Assembly (NCBI GenBank): GCA_011525755.1
Contig: WYBS01000044.1
Coordinates: 1-45,945, forward strand
Direction of reading: 5' to 3'
Source: Planctomycetaceae bacterium
GTDB lineage: Bacteria > Planctomycetota > PLA2
Length of the DNA stretch: 45,945 nt
Position numbers and translations under genes: made by a program. Numbering within the stretch: position 1 is the stretch's first letter; each line of letters opens with the position of its first letter. The notes beneath the pieces were generated by a model. That model ran no database searches. It was not told the DNA's origin and worked only from the letters and a program-made list of their open reading frames with translations. Shown piece by piece: positions 8,820 to 16,940 of this stretch.

Positions 8820-9212
8820 TCACTTCGCCTTCCCGCGCCGGGCCTTCCGCTTCCGCGCGCGCCTTTGTCCCCGCTCCATCAGCTCCTCCGCGGTGAGGCG
8901 GACGGCGCCGGGCCGGATGCGGACGTGCGGCTCGGAGAGGCAGAGCTTCATCCAGTGGCGCTCGACAGGCATCCGCGCCTCGACGCACTCCTCGAGCTCC
9001 GCGGGGAGACGGTCGGCCACGTGGATCTCGCCGAGCAGCCGCGTGCGACAGAGCGAGAGGATCAGCTCCTGCTCGAGGCCGAGCGCGTCCTCGATCGCCG
9101 CGACGGGGACGTACCGCTCCCGGCCCCCGCTCCGGTAGACGTGCCGGAGGAGGATCTCGGCGTATCTCTCGAGCGCCCTCTCGGGGAAGCGCTTGGACTC
9201 GGGGAACGGCAT
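8820..9212 (-). CDS. Hypothetical protein with winged-helix-like segment and basic tail
   Basis: Not recognised as a named family. It is 130 residues from the ATG at 9212. That ATG is preferred over the one two codons upstream because the ribosome-binding site GAGGAG lies 7 nt before it but only 1 nt before the upstream ATG. The stretch 'YVPVAAIEDALGLEQELIL' then 'TRLLGEIHV' looks like a helix-turn-helix followed by a wing. The last 20 residues are Arg/Lys-rich (RGQRRARKRKARRGKAK), which would suit nucleic-acid or ribosome contact. It is convergent with the glycosyltransferase, 4 bp apart. Confidence 0.7.
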   Translation of the reverse strand: MPFPESKRFPERALERYAEILLRHVYRSGGRERYVPVAAIEDALGLEQELILSLCRTRLLGEIHVADRLPAELEECVEARMPVERHWMKLCLSEPHVRIRPGAVRLTAEELMERGQRRARKRKARRGKAK

Positions 9213-9629
9213 GGTCATGCTCCTCGTTCGACGGAAGACGGTCTCGGGACGGCGGATGGACCGCTCAGGTCCGTTTCGCGGCGGCCGCGAGCGTCGTCCG
9301 GAAGGCGCCGCGCGCGGTGCGCCCGCGACGCGGCGAGTTCGCGGCGTGTTTCACGTCGCGGCTCGCGGGAGCGGGGTACGCGGCCAACCGGAGCATGATC
9401 CCGGCAGTATAGGCGAGGTCGCGCGGACGGCAACCCGAATCCCGCGCGCATGAGCCCTCCGCGCGAAACGGCGCGCGACCGTCCGCGCGCCCCGCGTCAC
9501 GCGCGCGGCGTCGTCGCGTTTCCGCGACGCATCGGTCCCGGAACGGACGCTCCGGGCCGCATCGGGACGCGCGGGTTGCGCACGTCCCCGCGCGCGGAAT
9601 CCGATAAGGTGGATAGAAGGAGGTGCGAC
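9213..9629. other. Intergenic region, 417 bases, no convincing gene
   Basis: Divergent region between the hypothetical gene and the CBS-domain gene. Short frames on both strands here have the Arg/Ala/Pro composition of high-GC shadows and no family motif. The only functional signal I see is the AAGGAGGT ribosome-binding site at 9617-9624. No tRNA-like cloverleaf was noticed. Confidence 0.55.
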
Positions 9630-10043
9630 ATGACGACGCTGACGATCGGGTCGGTCATGACCCCGGCGCCCCTCACCGTCTCCGAGGACGATCCCCTCGA
9701 CATCGCCCGCAAGCTGATGATCCGGCACAAGATCCACCACGTGCCGGTCGTCCGCGGGACCGAGGTCGTGGGGATGCTCACCGACCGCGACCTGCACCTG
9801 ATCTCCTACCTCGCCAACGACCTGTTGCGCGAGGCCGACCTGGTCGCGGGAGACGCGTGCGTGCCGGACCCGTACACGGTGGCGCCCGAGACGCCGCTCG
9901 AGGAGGTGCTGCACGACATGGGCAGGCGCCGCATCGGCTCCGCGCTCGTGGTCCGCAGGAACCGCCTCATCGGCATCTTCACCGCGCACGACGCGTGCTC
10001 GCAGCTCGCGCATATGCTCGGCGCGATGACGGTCTTCGAGTAG
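9630..10043 (+). CDS. CBS-domain pair protein
   Basis: A 137-residue stand-alone Bateman module. The two CBS repeats are 'IGSVMTPAPLTVSEDD' to 'VVGMLTDRDLHLI' (residues 5-55) and 'VAGDACVPDPYTVAPETPLEEVL' to 'LIGIFTAHDA' (70-125). Such proteins bind adenine nucleotides such as AMP, ATP or SAM and regulate partner enzymes or transporters. The ATG at 9630 is set by a near-perfect ribosome-binding site, AAGGAGGT, 5 nt upstream; a longer open frame upstream has no motif. It is monocistronic, and the partner is not evident. Confidence 0.92.
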   Translation: MTTLTIGSVMTPAPLTVSEDDPLDIARKLMIRHKIHHVPVVRGTEVVGMLTDRDLHLISYLANDLLREADLVAGDACVPDPYTVAPETPLEEVLHDMGRRRIGSALVVRRNRLIGIFTAHDACSQLAHMLGAMTVFE

Positions 10044-10098
10044 GCGCCGGCCCGGGATCCCGCCGACCCTCGCCGCGCGCGGGGGCGGCGGGATCGCG

Positions 10099-10923
10099 TC
10101 AGGCAGGCTTCCGGAGCGTCATCGAGATGTTGCCGGCGATGAGCCCGACCGTGAGCCCGAACGGCGCGAGGACGCGGCCGAGGACCGAGGCGACGAGGCA
10201 CTTCCCCTTCGACGCGCCCATGCGCCGGCGCGCCTCGACGTAGGCCCTGCCCCGGTCCTCCACGTCGAGGTTCCTGTACCCGCGGCCGAAGCCGCGCCGC
10301 AGCTCCCAGGGCCAGAGGCCGCGCTGGATCGGGCCCTTGGCGACGAGCCGGTCGACCCACCGCGGCAGGTAGTTCACGAACCAGCGCAGCGAGTGGACCT
10401 CGCGCGGCGGGAACCGGCTCGCGGTCGCCGTGATCACCACGAGCCCCGAGGGCTTCAGCACGCGGTCGAGCTCCCGCAGGACGGCGGGGAGGATCGGGTG
10501 GTCGACGTACTCGAGCACGCTGTTGCAGGTGATCACGTCGAAGGAGGCGTCCGGAAACGGCAGCTTCGAGGGCGTCTTGTCGTTGAGGACGAAGCGGATC
10601 CTGTCGCCGACGCCGTAGCGGGCCGCGTTCACCTTCGCCACCTCGTGGAGGCGCGGGCTCACCTCGATGCCCGTCACATCCGCGCCGAGATGCGCGAGGA
10701 CGATCGAGGTCGCCCCCATGTTGTGGCCGAACTCGAGGACCTGGCGCCCGTCGAGCGGATCGGGGAGCAGTTCGTAGATGTGCCGGTCGTGCTCCCACTC
10801 GTACTCGACGTATTGACCGAACCAGACGTCGTCGGGGTTCTTCGACGTCTCGCGCGCGAATTCCCGGAACCGGGTGTCGGCCGCGGGATCCACGACCCTC
10901 GGGGATTGCCGTGTCGCAGGCAT
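10099..10923 (-). CDS. SAM-dependent methyltransferase (class I)
   Basis: Methyltransf_11-type protein of 274 residues. SAM-binding motif I is 'VLEFGHNMGATSIVLAHLGA', followed by 'VTGIEVSPRLHEVAK', 'LPFPDASFDVITCNSVLEYV' and 'LDRVLKPSGLVVITA'. The Phe in 'LEFGHNMG' replaces the more usual Asp/Gly pattern. The start at 10923 was chosen because the upstream extension consists of Gly/Pro/Ala sequence encoded by C-rich repeat DNA. The C-terminus ends with a hydrophobic helix (LGRVLAPFGLTVGLIAG), possibly membrane-associated. The substrate is unknown. Methyltransferases of this type often modify glycans or lipids, which would fit the surrounding glycosyltransferases. Confidence 0.85.
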   Translation of the reverse strand: MPATRQSPRVVDPAADTRFREFARETSKNPDDVWFGQYVEYEWEHDRHIYELLPDPLDGRQVLEFGHNMGATSIVLAHLGADVTGIEVSPRLHEVAKVNAARYGVGDRIRFVLNDKTPSKLPFPDASFDVITCNSVLEYVDHPILPAVLRELDRVLKPSGLVVITATASRFPPREVHSLRWFVNYLPRWVDRLVAKGPIQRGLWPWELRRGFGRGYRNLDVEDRGRAYVEARRRMGASKGKCLVASVLGRVLAPFGLTVGLIAGNISMTLRKPA

Positions 10924-11037
10924 GGGCCAGACTCGTATCGGCAGAGGGCCTCCCCTCCCTGAGCCCCCCCGCGCCCCCCCCGGTCCCGACGCGGAGGCTG
11001 GCGGGCCCCCCGAAGCGCGGTTATCTAGGACCATGGC

Positions 11038-11373
11038 ATGGCGACGGTCCGGGTCGACGACCCGCCCGGGATGAACATCCTCGGGCTTTTCCTCGCTTCC
11101 GCGCTCCGGCGGAACCTCGCCGGCAAGGCGAGTGGGAGGGGGCTCCGGGGGACGCTCGCGATCGAGGCGGACGGGATGCGCGCGGCGATCCGCTTCGAGG
11201 AGGACGGCGCTACGGTCACGCGGCGGGAGGAGCCCGCCCGCGCCACGGTCACGGGCCCGCTCCCGCTCCTCGTGAAGGCGGTCGTCCGGCCGACGCCCTT
11301 CCTCCTGCTGAGGCTCCGCGTCCGCGGCAGCCGCATCTTCGCGCTGCGCGCGCTGGGGCTCCTGAAGCCGTGA
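11038..11373 (+). CDS. Small SCP2 sterol-carrier-domain-like protein
   Basis: A 111-residue protein resembling a single SCP2 domain: beta-strand pattern 'GTLAIEADGMRAAIRFEEDG', 'ARATVTGPLPLLVKAVV' and a C-terminal 'VRGSRIFALRALGLL'. The ATG at 11038 was used; another ATG lies 5 bp upstream in a different frame. A G-rich repeat at 11138-11151 encodes 'GRGLRG' between residues 33 and 38. Its stop overlaps the next start (GTGA), so it is coupled to the FAD-linked oxidase. Lipid or CoA-ester binding is inferred only from the fold resemblance. Confidence 0.6.
   Translation: MATVRVDDPPGMNILGLFLASALRRNLAGKASGRGLRGTLAIEADGMRAAIRFEEDGATVTRREEPARATVTGPLPLLVKAVVRPTPFLLLRLRVRGSRIFALRALGLLKP
11138..11151. 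repeat. G-rich micro-repeat, core copy
   Basis: GGGGGCTCCGGGGG inside the SCP2-like gene. It is read in the same Gly-Leu-Arg-Gly frame as the copy at 6772. Confidence 0.75.
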
Positions 11374-12737
11374 GGGAGGATCTGGTCCGGATCTTCGGCG
11401 GCGTCCATGAGGACGTCGCCGCGCACGCCGGCGACATGACGGAGAACGAGCCGCGCACGCCGGCGTTCGTCGTCGAGGCGACGCGGGCGGATCAGGTGCC
11501 CGAGCTCCTGAGGCTCGCGTCCGCGCGCGGCGTGCCGGTGACGCCGAAGGTCACCGGGCTCAACATCGGCGGGCTCGCGATCCCCGCGGAGGGCGGGATC
11601 GTCCTCGACCTCCGCAAGCTCGACCGCGTCGAGATCGACCGCCACAACATGGTCGCGTGGATCGAGCCGGGCGTCTCCTGGGCGAGGCTCAAGGAGGAGG
11701 CGCATAAGGTCGGCCTCGCGCTCGGCTTCCCGCTCGCGCCCCCGGAGACCTCCGTCCTCGCGTGCGCGCTCATGGACGGCCTCTCGACGATGGCGCTCGC
11801 GCACGGGAGCTTCGGCGACTGGGTCCACGGCGTCGAGGCGTACCTCGCGGACGGCACGAAGGTCGTGACCGGATCGGCGGCGATGAGCGGCCGTCCCCTC
11901 TCGCGGGGCCCCCTGCCCGACCTCACGGGGATGTTCCTCAACTGGTACGGCGGCACCGGCGTCGTCACGCGGCTTGCGCTCGCGCTCTGGCCGAAGCGCG
12001 CGTTCCGCGAGCGCGAGATCCTCCCGTTCAAGGACATCGAGGGCGGGATCGCGCTCATGCGGGCAGGCGCGCGCACGGGCCTCTTCGACGACCTCGGCGG
12101 CCTCTCGTGGCCCGCGGCAAAGTGGGCGTTCGGCCTCGACCGCCTCGGCCCGCGCGACCCGAACGAGCCCGAGCTCTACGTGATCGCGGACTACGGCGCG
12201 GACACGAAGGCGGAGATGAAGGTGAAGGAGGAGCGGCTGCGCGAGCTGGCCCCCGGAGCCCCCCCCATTCCCGTCGCGGAGCTGCTCGCGCTCGCGCCGG
12301 ACCTCCAGCCCTTCGCGGAGCTGCCCGCGCGGCTCGGCTTCCTCATGGACCACGAGGGCGGAGGTCTCACCTGGATCGGCACGTTCGGGCCCATGGAGCG
12401 GCTCGAGGAGGGCGCGCGCGCGGGGATGCGGATCGTGGAGGGCTCCGGGAACCCGCCGCTCGTGGTCGTGCGGCCGATGAAGGGCGGGCACTACGCGGTG
12501 CTGCGGTTCATCTTCCGGTTCGACAAGGCGCGCGACACGGAGCGGGTGCGGGCGCTGATGGTCGAGCTCGGGCGCGCGCTGATGGACCTCGGCTACGTGC
12601 CGTACAAATGTCCGGCAACGCTCTACGAGGAGGTCGCGCGCCGGATCGACCCGGGATTCCGCGCGCTGATGGAGCGGATGCGGAAGGCGATCGACCCCAA
12701 GGGGATCCTCAACCCGGACCGCTGGAAGCTGCCGTAG
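11370..12737 (+). CDS. FAD-binding oxidoreductase (GlcD/VAO family)
   Basis: A 455-residue flavoenzyme with the PCMH/VAO FAD-binding domain at the N-terminus ('TPAFVVEATRADQVPELLRL', 'VTPKVTGLNIGGLAIPAEGG', 'IVLDLRKLDRV') and an FAD-oxidase C-terminal domain ending 'RKAIDPKGILNPDRWKLP', a typical closing motif of GlcD-like hydroxy-acid dehydrogenases. It starts at a GTG overlapping the SCP2-like stop by 4 bp. A C-rich repeat encodes 'APGAPPIP' near residue 295, at a place where an insertion would be tolerated. The substrate could be a 2-hydroxy acid or an aromatic alcohol; sequence alone does not decide. Confidence 0.85.
   Translation: MREDLVRIFGGVHEDVAAHAGDMTENEPRTPAFVVEATRADQVPELLRLASARGVPVTPKVTGLNIGGLAIPAEGGIVLDLRKLDRVEIDRHNMVAWIEPGVSWARLKEEAHKVGLALGFPLAPPETSVLACALMDGLSTMALAHGSFGDWVHGVEAYLADGTKVVTGSAAMSGRPLSRGPLPDLTGMFLNWYGGTGVVTRLALALWPKRAFREREILPFKDIEGGIALMRAGARTGLFDDLGGLSWPAAKWAFGLDRLGPRDPNEPELYVIADYGADTKAEMKVKEERLRELAPGAPPIPVAELLALAPDLQPFAELPARLGFLMDHEGGGLTWIGTFGPMERLEEGARAGMRIVEGSGNPPLVVVRPMKGGHYAVLRFIFRFDKARDTERVRALMVELGRALMDLGYVPYKCPATLYEEVARRIDPGFRALMERMRKAIDPKGILNPDRWKLP
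12250..12266. repeat. G-rich micro-repeat, C-strand copy
   Basis: CCCCCGGAGCCCCCCCC inside the FAD-oxidase gene, read as Pro-Gly-Ala-Pro-Pro. Confidence 0.72.
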
Positions 12738-12740
12738 CGC

Positions 12741-14123
12741 TCATTCGCCTTCGATGCGGCGGAGCTCCCCGCGGAGCCAGGCCTTCGCGCCGGTCTCCTC
12801 GCCGCCCTCCGGCCGCACCCTGTACTCGACGCCGGTCGTCCACGAGGCGCCGGCGACCCTGTCGATGAACTCGTCCACCGTGTCCACGACCGCCTTGGCC
12901 GCCTCGTACTTCCCGCGGATGTGGTCCGCGGCCTCCTTGCCCGGGTACTCCTTCCCCTCGCGGAGGAAGACCGCGTCCGAAGCCTCCACGGCACGGATCA
13001 GCGCCTCGATCCGCGCCCGCGCCGACGCGAGGCGGTCGATCTCCCCGGGCGCGACCTCGCGCACCGCGACGCGGATGTAATCGTCGCCGATCAGCTCGTT
13101 CACGAGCCTCTCCACGACGAGCTTGTAGTGCCGCTCGCCGAGGTCGAACCGCGCCTCGTCGCCCTGCACGAGGATGACGTCGTCGAGGAGCGTCGTGCCG
13201 TCCGCGGCCGTGAGCGAGAGCGGGACCCGCGGGCCCGCGATGTCGTCGATGCGGATCCGCAGGTAGCCGCGCGACCCCGGCACGTCCGCGGAGGACCGCT
13301 GCCGGATGCTCACGCCGGTCGCCATCCCCTTGGGATCGAGGGCGGTCGGGACCGCGCGGAGCGCGATCGGCACGTCGCGGCCGCCGACGGGGCAGTTGAG
13401 CGTGAGCAGCCCGTCGCGGCTCCATGCCTCGCGGAGCGCGTCGTCGAGCGCGAGGACGTGCGTGCCGGGCTCCTTCGCCGGCTCGAGCCGCACCTCGCGC
13501 TCCCCCACCTGCGCCTCGACCGGCCGCTCCTGGCCGCAGCGGACCTCGATCGCGTCGATGTCCGCGGGGCGGTGCCAGCCGTCGGGCCCCGGATCCTCGG
13601 CCCTGGACTCGATCGTCCACCGCTCCCACGAGCCCACCTCCTCGCCGCGCGCCTCGCGGTCGAGGAGCGCAGCGAGCGCGTCGACGCGATGCAGGGAGAG
13701 CGCCCTCCGCTTGCCCTCGCGGACGACATAGAGGCGGAGCGGCGGCTCGGCGTCGCCCTTGAGGCCGTAGCGGACGGCGATGCTCTCGATGACGGCCCCG
13801 TCGTCGCACTCGGCGTAGACGCGGAGCGTGCCCGACGGTCCCGCCGCCTTCGCGAGCGCGGCGACGACGGGGTCGGCGAGGTTCGCCTGGTACTTCCCCT
13901 CGCCGACCTTCGTGAGGAGGAATCGGCCGGGCGCATCCTTTCCCGCCGCGAGCCAGACGAGGCGCGCCCTCCCTCCCTCAAGGGTCGCCGTCACGATGGC
14001 GTTCTTCCCGGAAGGCAGCGGGAAGTGGAGCTCGTCCGGGACCCCCGCGAGGCCGACCGTCGGGCCGGGGTCGCCGAGAGCGGCCGATGCGAAGAGAACC
14101 GATGCCAGCGCGATCGCCCTCAT
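12741..14123 (-). CDS. Secreted protein with C-terminal DUF5329 domain
   Basis: A 460-residue exported protein. The ATG at 14123 gives a signal peptide (MRAIALASVLFASAALGDPG) and has a GGGAGG ribosome-binding site 6 nt upstream. Residues 20-350 form a beta-rich region I do not recognise, with repeated strand-turn patterns and a 'LTLNCPVGGRDVPIALRAVP' segment. The last roughly 90 residues match DUF5329: 'ARIEALIRAVEASDAVFLRE', 'AADHIRGKYEAAKAVVDTVD', 'GVEYRVRPEGGEETGAKAWL'. DUF5329 proteins are usually only about 120 residues, so the long N-terminal part is unusual. Function unknown. It is divergent from the VOC gene. Confidence 0.8.
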   Translation of the reverse strand: MRAIALASVLFASAALGDPGPTVGLAGVPDELHFPLPSGKNAIVTATLEGGRARLVWLAAGKDAPGRFLLTKVGEGKYQANLADPVVAALAKAAGPSGTLRVYAECDDGAVIESIAVRYGLKGDAEPPLRLYVVREGKRRALSLHRVDALAALLDREARGEEVGSWERWTIESRAEDPGPDGWHRPADIDAIEVRCGQERPVEAQVGEREVRLEPAKEPGTHVLALDDALREAWSRDGLLTLNCPVGGRDVPIALRAVPTALDPKGMATGVSIRQRSSADVPGSRGYLRIRIDDIAGPRVPLSLTAADGTTLLDDVILVQGDEARFDLGERHYKLVVERLVNELIGDDYIRVAVREVAPGEIDRLASARARIEALIRAVEASDAVFLREGKEYPGKEAADHIRGKYEAAKAVVDTVDEFIDRVAGASWTTGVEYRVRPEGGEETGAKAWLRGELRRIEGE

Positions 14124-14231
14124 GGGTGCGCCTCCCACGCCGAGGCACATCGTACTCCCGCGGCCGAGGCCCTTGGCCCGCGCAGCGAGCGAAGGCGTGC
14201 GCTCCGCGAGGCCGCCCCCGCCGATCCCGTC

Positions 14232-14237
14232 TACAAT
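14232..14237 (+). promoter_or_regulatory. -10 box of VOC gene promoter
   Basis: TACAAT lies 42 nt before the ATG of the double VOC gene, which has its own GGGAGGG ribosome-binding site at 14264-14270. A conventional leader is therefore likely. No good -35 at 16-18 nt. Confidence 0.45.
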
Positions 14238-14273
14238 GCCCGTCCGCGCGGTCGGCCCGCGCAGGGAGGGACC

Positions 14274-15023
14274 ATGGGCGGCAAGGTGGTGTGGCACGAC
14301 CTCAACACGAGGGACGCGGCGAAGGCGAAGTCGTTCTACTCGGGCGTCTTCGGATGGCAGGTGCGCTCGCGCGAGACGGGCGCGACGAAGCACGACTTCC
14401 TCTACATGGGGGAGGAAGGCTTCGGCTGCCTCGTGAAGCAGGAGGAGAAGGACCCGATGCCGCCGCACTGGGTCGCGTACGTGCAGGTGGACGACCTCGA
14501 CGCGGCGGTGAAGCGGGTCAAGCGCGGCGGCGGCTCGGCGCCCGTGCCCCGGATGGCGATCAGCGAGAAGGACGCGTTCGCGATCCTCGTCGACCCGCTG
14601 GGCGCGACCTTCGCCGCGTACACGACCGAGAACCCGCTGCCGCCCGACTACCCGAAGCAGGGGCCCGGCCTCTTCTGCTGGGAGGAGATCCTCACCACGG
14701 ATCCGAAGCGGGCGGTCGCGTTCTATGGCGAGGTGTTCGGCTGGACGCACGAGTCGCTCCAGATGCCGATGGGCACCTACCACATCCTCAAGGCGGGCGG
14801 TGTGCCGGTCGGCGGGGTCATGCAGATGCCGCCGGACGCTCCGGCGAAGCCGCACTGGCTCTCGTACGTCGCGACGGACGACGTGGACAGGACGGCGGCG
14901 AAGGCGACGAAGCTCGGGGCGAAGTCGTGCGTGCCGCCGACCGACATCCCGGGCATCGGCCGCTTCTCGGTCCTCGCGGACCAGGAGGGCGCCATGTTCG
15001 CGCTCTACAAGTCCGCGCGGTAG
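14274..15023 (+). CDS. VOC family protein, two glyoxalase-like domains
   Basis: A 249-residue protein with two tandem VOC modules: 'GKVVWHDLNTRDAAKAKSFY' to 'DAFAILVDPLGATFAAY' (3-118) and 'GLFCWEEILTTDPKRAVAFY' to 'RFSVLADQEGAMFALYKS' (130-248). Both contain the 'SGVFGW'/'GEVFGW' turn. The family resembles hydroxylase-type and glyoxalase-like proteins seen in actinobacteria and proteobacteria. Metal-binding residues may be His8 and Glu/His equivalents, but the activity cannot be assigned. The ATG at 14274 follows a GGGAGGG ribosome-binding site. Confidence 0.9.
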   Translation: MGGKVVWHDLNTRDAAKAKSFYSGVFGWQVRSRETGATKHDFLYMGEEGFGCLVKQEEKDPMPPHWVAYVQVDDLDAAVKRVKRGGGSAPVPRMAISEKDAFAILVDPLGATFAAYTTENPLPPDYPKQGPGLFCWEEILTTDPKRAVAFYGEVFGWTHESLQMPMGTYHILKAGGVPVGGVMQMPPDAPAKPHWLSYVATDDVDRTAAKATKLGAKSCVPPTDIPGIGRFSVLADQEGAMFALYKSAR

Positions 15024-15038
15024 GGCCGCGGAGGCAGA

Positions 15039-15051
15039 GGGGGTCCGGGGG
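15039..15051. repeat. G-rich micro-repeat, 13-nt variant
   Basis: GGGGGTCCGGGGG, 15 nt after the VOC stop codon. Confidence 0.7.
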
Positions 15052-15186
15052 CGGCCCGGACCCTCGGTGCCCGAGCTCGCGTCTCCACGCGCCGGTGCGT
15101 CATCGCGCGGTCGATCCCTTCGGCCGATCGGCAAGGGCGAAGCGGCAAATGCGGGCCTGCCACGCCGTAGCCTTGGCGGAGGCGGG

Positions 15187-15202
15187 CCCCCGGAGCCCCC
15201 CC
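15187..15202. repeat. G-rich micro-repeat, C-strand copy
   Basis: CCCCCGGAGCCCCCCC upstream of the histidine-kinase promoter, in inverted orientation to the copy at 15039. Confidence 0.72.
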
Positions 15203-15234
15203 GCTTCCGCCTGCGGCGGGCTTCCGTGCGGCGC

Positions 15235-15240
15235 TAGAAT
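15235..15240 (+). promoter_or_regulatory. -10 box of a likely leaderless two-component operon
   Basis: TAGAAT begins 13 nt before the TTG start of the kinase. The start site would then fall on or next to the start codon. No Shine-Dalgarno sequence is present in the 7 nt between them. Confidence 0.5.
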
Positions 15241-15247
15241 CGGCGCC

Positions 15248-16207
15248 TTGCGCGGAAAGCGACTCCGCAGGCTGTCCGTCCGGCTTCCCGCAGCGCTCCT
15301 CGCCGCGCTGCTCGCCCTCGTCATCACGCTGGCGGTCCTCTGGAACGTCGTCCTCGTCCACGACTACAACCGTCTGAAGGAGCTCGCGGGAGGCGCGACC
15401 TTCCACACGATCTTCGTCGTCCTCGGGAGCGCGCTGCTCCTCGCGATCACCGTGCTCTCGACGATCCTCGGCATCCGGCTCATCTCGAACGTCCGCTGGA
15501 GCCAGCGGCAGTCCAACTTCCTCGCGTCGGTGAGCCACGAGCTCAACAGCCCGCTCTCCTCGATCAAGCTCTTCACGCAGACGCTCCAGCGCGAGGGGCT
15601 CTCCGAGAGCGACCGCGCCCGGTTCACCGGCAAGATCCTCGTCGACACCGAGCGGCTCTCGCGCATCGTCGCGAACATCGTGCGCGCGGCGGAGGTGGAC
15701 CACCGCGGCGAGGAGCTGACGGTCGCCCCGACCGAGGTGGACCTCATGGCCTACCTGCGCACGTACGTCGACGACGCGCGGGCCGTCCACGGCGGCGACC
15801 TCGAGATCGCGCTCTCCGGCGACGAGGCGTGCGTCGAGATCGACCCGCTGATGTTCCGGCAGGTGCTCGACAACCTCGTAGACAACGCGATCCGGTACCG
15901 CGCGCGGACGCCGGCGCAGGTGGGGCTCGCCGTCGTGCGCGACGGCGACTGGACGGAGATCCGGGTCGAGGACCAGGGCATCGGCGTCGGCCCGGAGCGC
16001 ATCGACCGCATCTTCGAGCGGTTCAACCGGCTCGAGGAGGGGCACCCGGTGAAGGGCCGGCGGGGCATGGGGATCGGCCTCTCCATCGTGCGCTCGATCG
16101 TCGAGAGCCACGGCGGCGCGGTGGGCGCGCGGAGCCCCGGGCCCGGCGGCGGCACCACGATCTGGATCCGGCTGCCCGCGGTCCGGCGCGCGGAGGTGCC
16201 CCTTTGA
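15248..16207 (+). CDS. Two-component sensor histidine kinase
   Basis: A 319-residue membrane kinase. The TTG at 15248 is the only start placing the basic N-terminus (LRGKRLRRLSVRLPAALL) right before the first membrane helix (residues 13-36). A second helix is at 55-78, and only about 20 residues are periplasmic, so it probably senses through the membrane or a partner. The HisKA H-box is 'FLASVSHELNSPLSSIKLF' with His97. The HATPase_c domain has the N-box 'LDNLVDNAIRYR', G1 'VEDQGIGV' and G2 'GRRGMGIGLSIVRSIVESHG'. There is no HAMP domain. Its stop overlaps the response-regulator start (TTGA). The signal is unknown. Confidence 0.9.
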   Translation: MRGKRLRRLSVRLPAALLAALLALVITLAVLWNVVLVHDYNRLKELAGGATFHTIFVVLGSALLLAITVLSTILGIRLISNVRWSQRQSNFLASVSHELNSPLSSIKLFTQTLQREGLSESDRARFTGKILVDTERLSRIVANIVRAAEVDHRGEELTVAPTEVDLMAYLRTYVDDARAVHGGDLEIALSGDEACVEIDPLMFRQVLDNLVDNAIRYRARTPAQVGLAVVRDGDWTEIRVEDQGIGVGPERIDRIFERFNRLEEGHPVKGRRGMGIGLSIVRSIVESHGGAVGARSPGPGGGTTIWIRLPAVRRAEVPL

Positions 16208-16902
16208 GCCGGGTTCTCCTCGTCGAGGACGACGACCACCTGGCCGAGGGCCTCGCATACAACCTCCGGAACACCGGCTACGAGGTGGAGACGGCCGCGA
16301 GCGGCGAGGCGGCGCTCCAGGCGACCGAGCGGCGCGCCTTCGACCTCATGCTCCTCGACGTGATGCTGCCGGGCATCGACGGCCTCGAGGTCGTGCGGAG
16401 GCTCCGGAAGGCGGGGAACCGGAAGCCCGTCCTCATGATCACGGCGAGGAACCGCGCCGACGACGCCATCGCGGGCCTCGATGCGGGGGCGGACGACTAC
16501 ATCACGAAGCCGTTCGACCTCGACGAGGTCCTCGCGCGCATCCGCGGCGCGCTCCGGCGCGAGGTCTGGGCGCGGAGCGACCCCGAAGGCGACGAGCCCG
16601 CGACCCTCGCGTACGGCCCGTGGACGGTCGACTTCGCGGCGTTCCTCGCGACGGCCGAGGACGGGCGGCAGCAGCCGCTCACGGCGACCGAGGCGGCGAT
16701 GCTCCGCCTCTTCGCGAGGCGGCCCGGGGAGGTGATCTCGCGCGAGACGTTCCTCCGCGAGGTGTGGGGGCGGACGGGGGAGATCGAGACGCGGACGGTG
16801 GACAACTTCGTTCGCAAGCTGCGCCGCGCGCTCGAGCCCGATCCGGCGAGGCCGCGCCACATCGTCTCGGTCCGCGCCGCCGGCTACAAGTTCGTGCCCT
16901 GA
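16204..16902 (+). CDS. OmpR/PhoB-family response regulator
   Basis: A 232-residue DNA-binding response regulator cognate to the kinase just upstream. The receiver domain has the acidic pair in 'LLVEDDDHLAEG', the phospho-acceptor Asp52 in 'LMLLDVMLPGIDG' and Lys102 in 'DDYITKPFDL'. The C-terminal winged helix is 'PLTATEAAMLRLFARRPGEV' to 'TVDNFVRKLRRALEPD' and 'RAAGYKFVP'. It begins at a TTG overlapping the kinase stop by 4 bp; any later start would remove the first receiver strand. Targets are unknown. Confidence 0.93.
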   Translation: MSRVLLVEDDDHLAEGLAYNLRNTGYEVETAASGEAALQATERRAFDLMLLDVMLPGIDGLEVVRRLRKAGNRKPVLMITARNRADDAIAGLDAGADDYITKPFDLDEVLARIRGALRREVWARSDPEGDEPATLAYGPWTVDFAAFLATAEDGRQQPLTATEAAMLRLFARRPGEVISRETFLREVWGRTGEIETRTVDNFVRKLRRALEPDPARPRHIVSVRAAGYKFVP

Positions 16903-16940
16903 CCCGGGGCAACCGGCGCGGAAGTTACACGGCGGAGACA

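Larger units (their letters stand above)
15024..15247. other. Intergenic region with an opposed pair of G-rich repeats
   Basis: The 224 bp between the VOC gene and the histidine kinase hold a G-strand repeat (15039-15051) and a C-strand copy (15187-15202). As complementary copies about 135 bp apart they could pair as a long-loop hairpin. TAGAAT at 15235 is the likely kinase -10. Confidence 0.5.

Noticed and set aside
9215-9451. A 78-codon minus-strand frame upstream of the CBS gene
   Set aside because: No ribosome-binding site and no motif, and the composition is that of antisense shadow.
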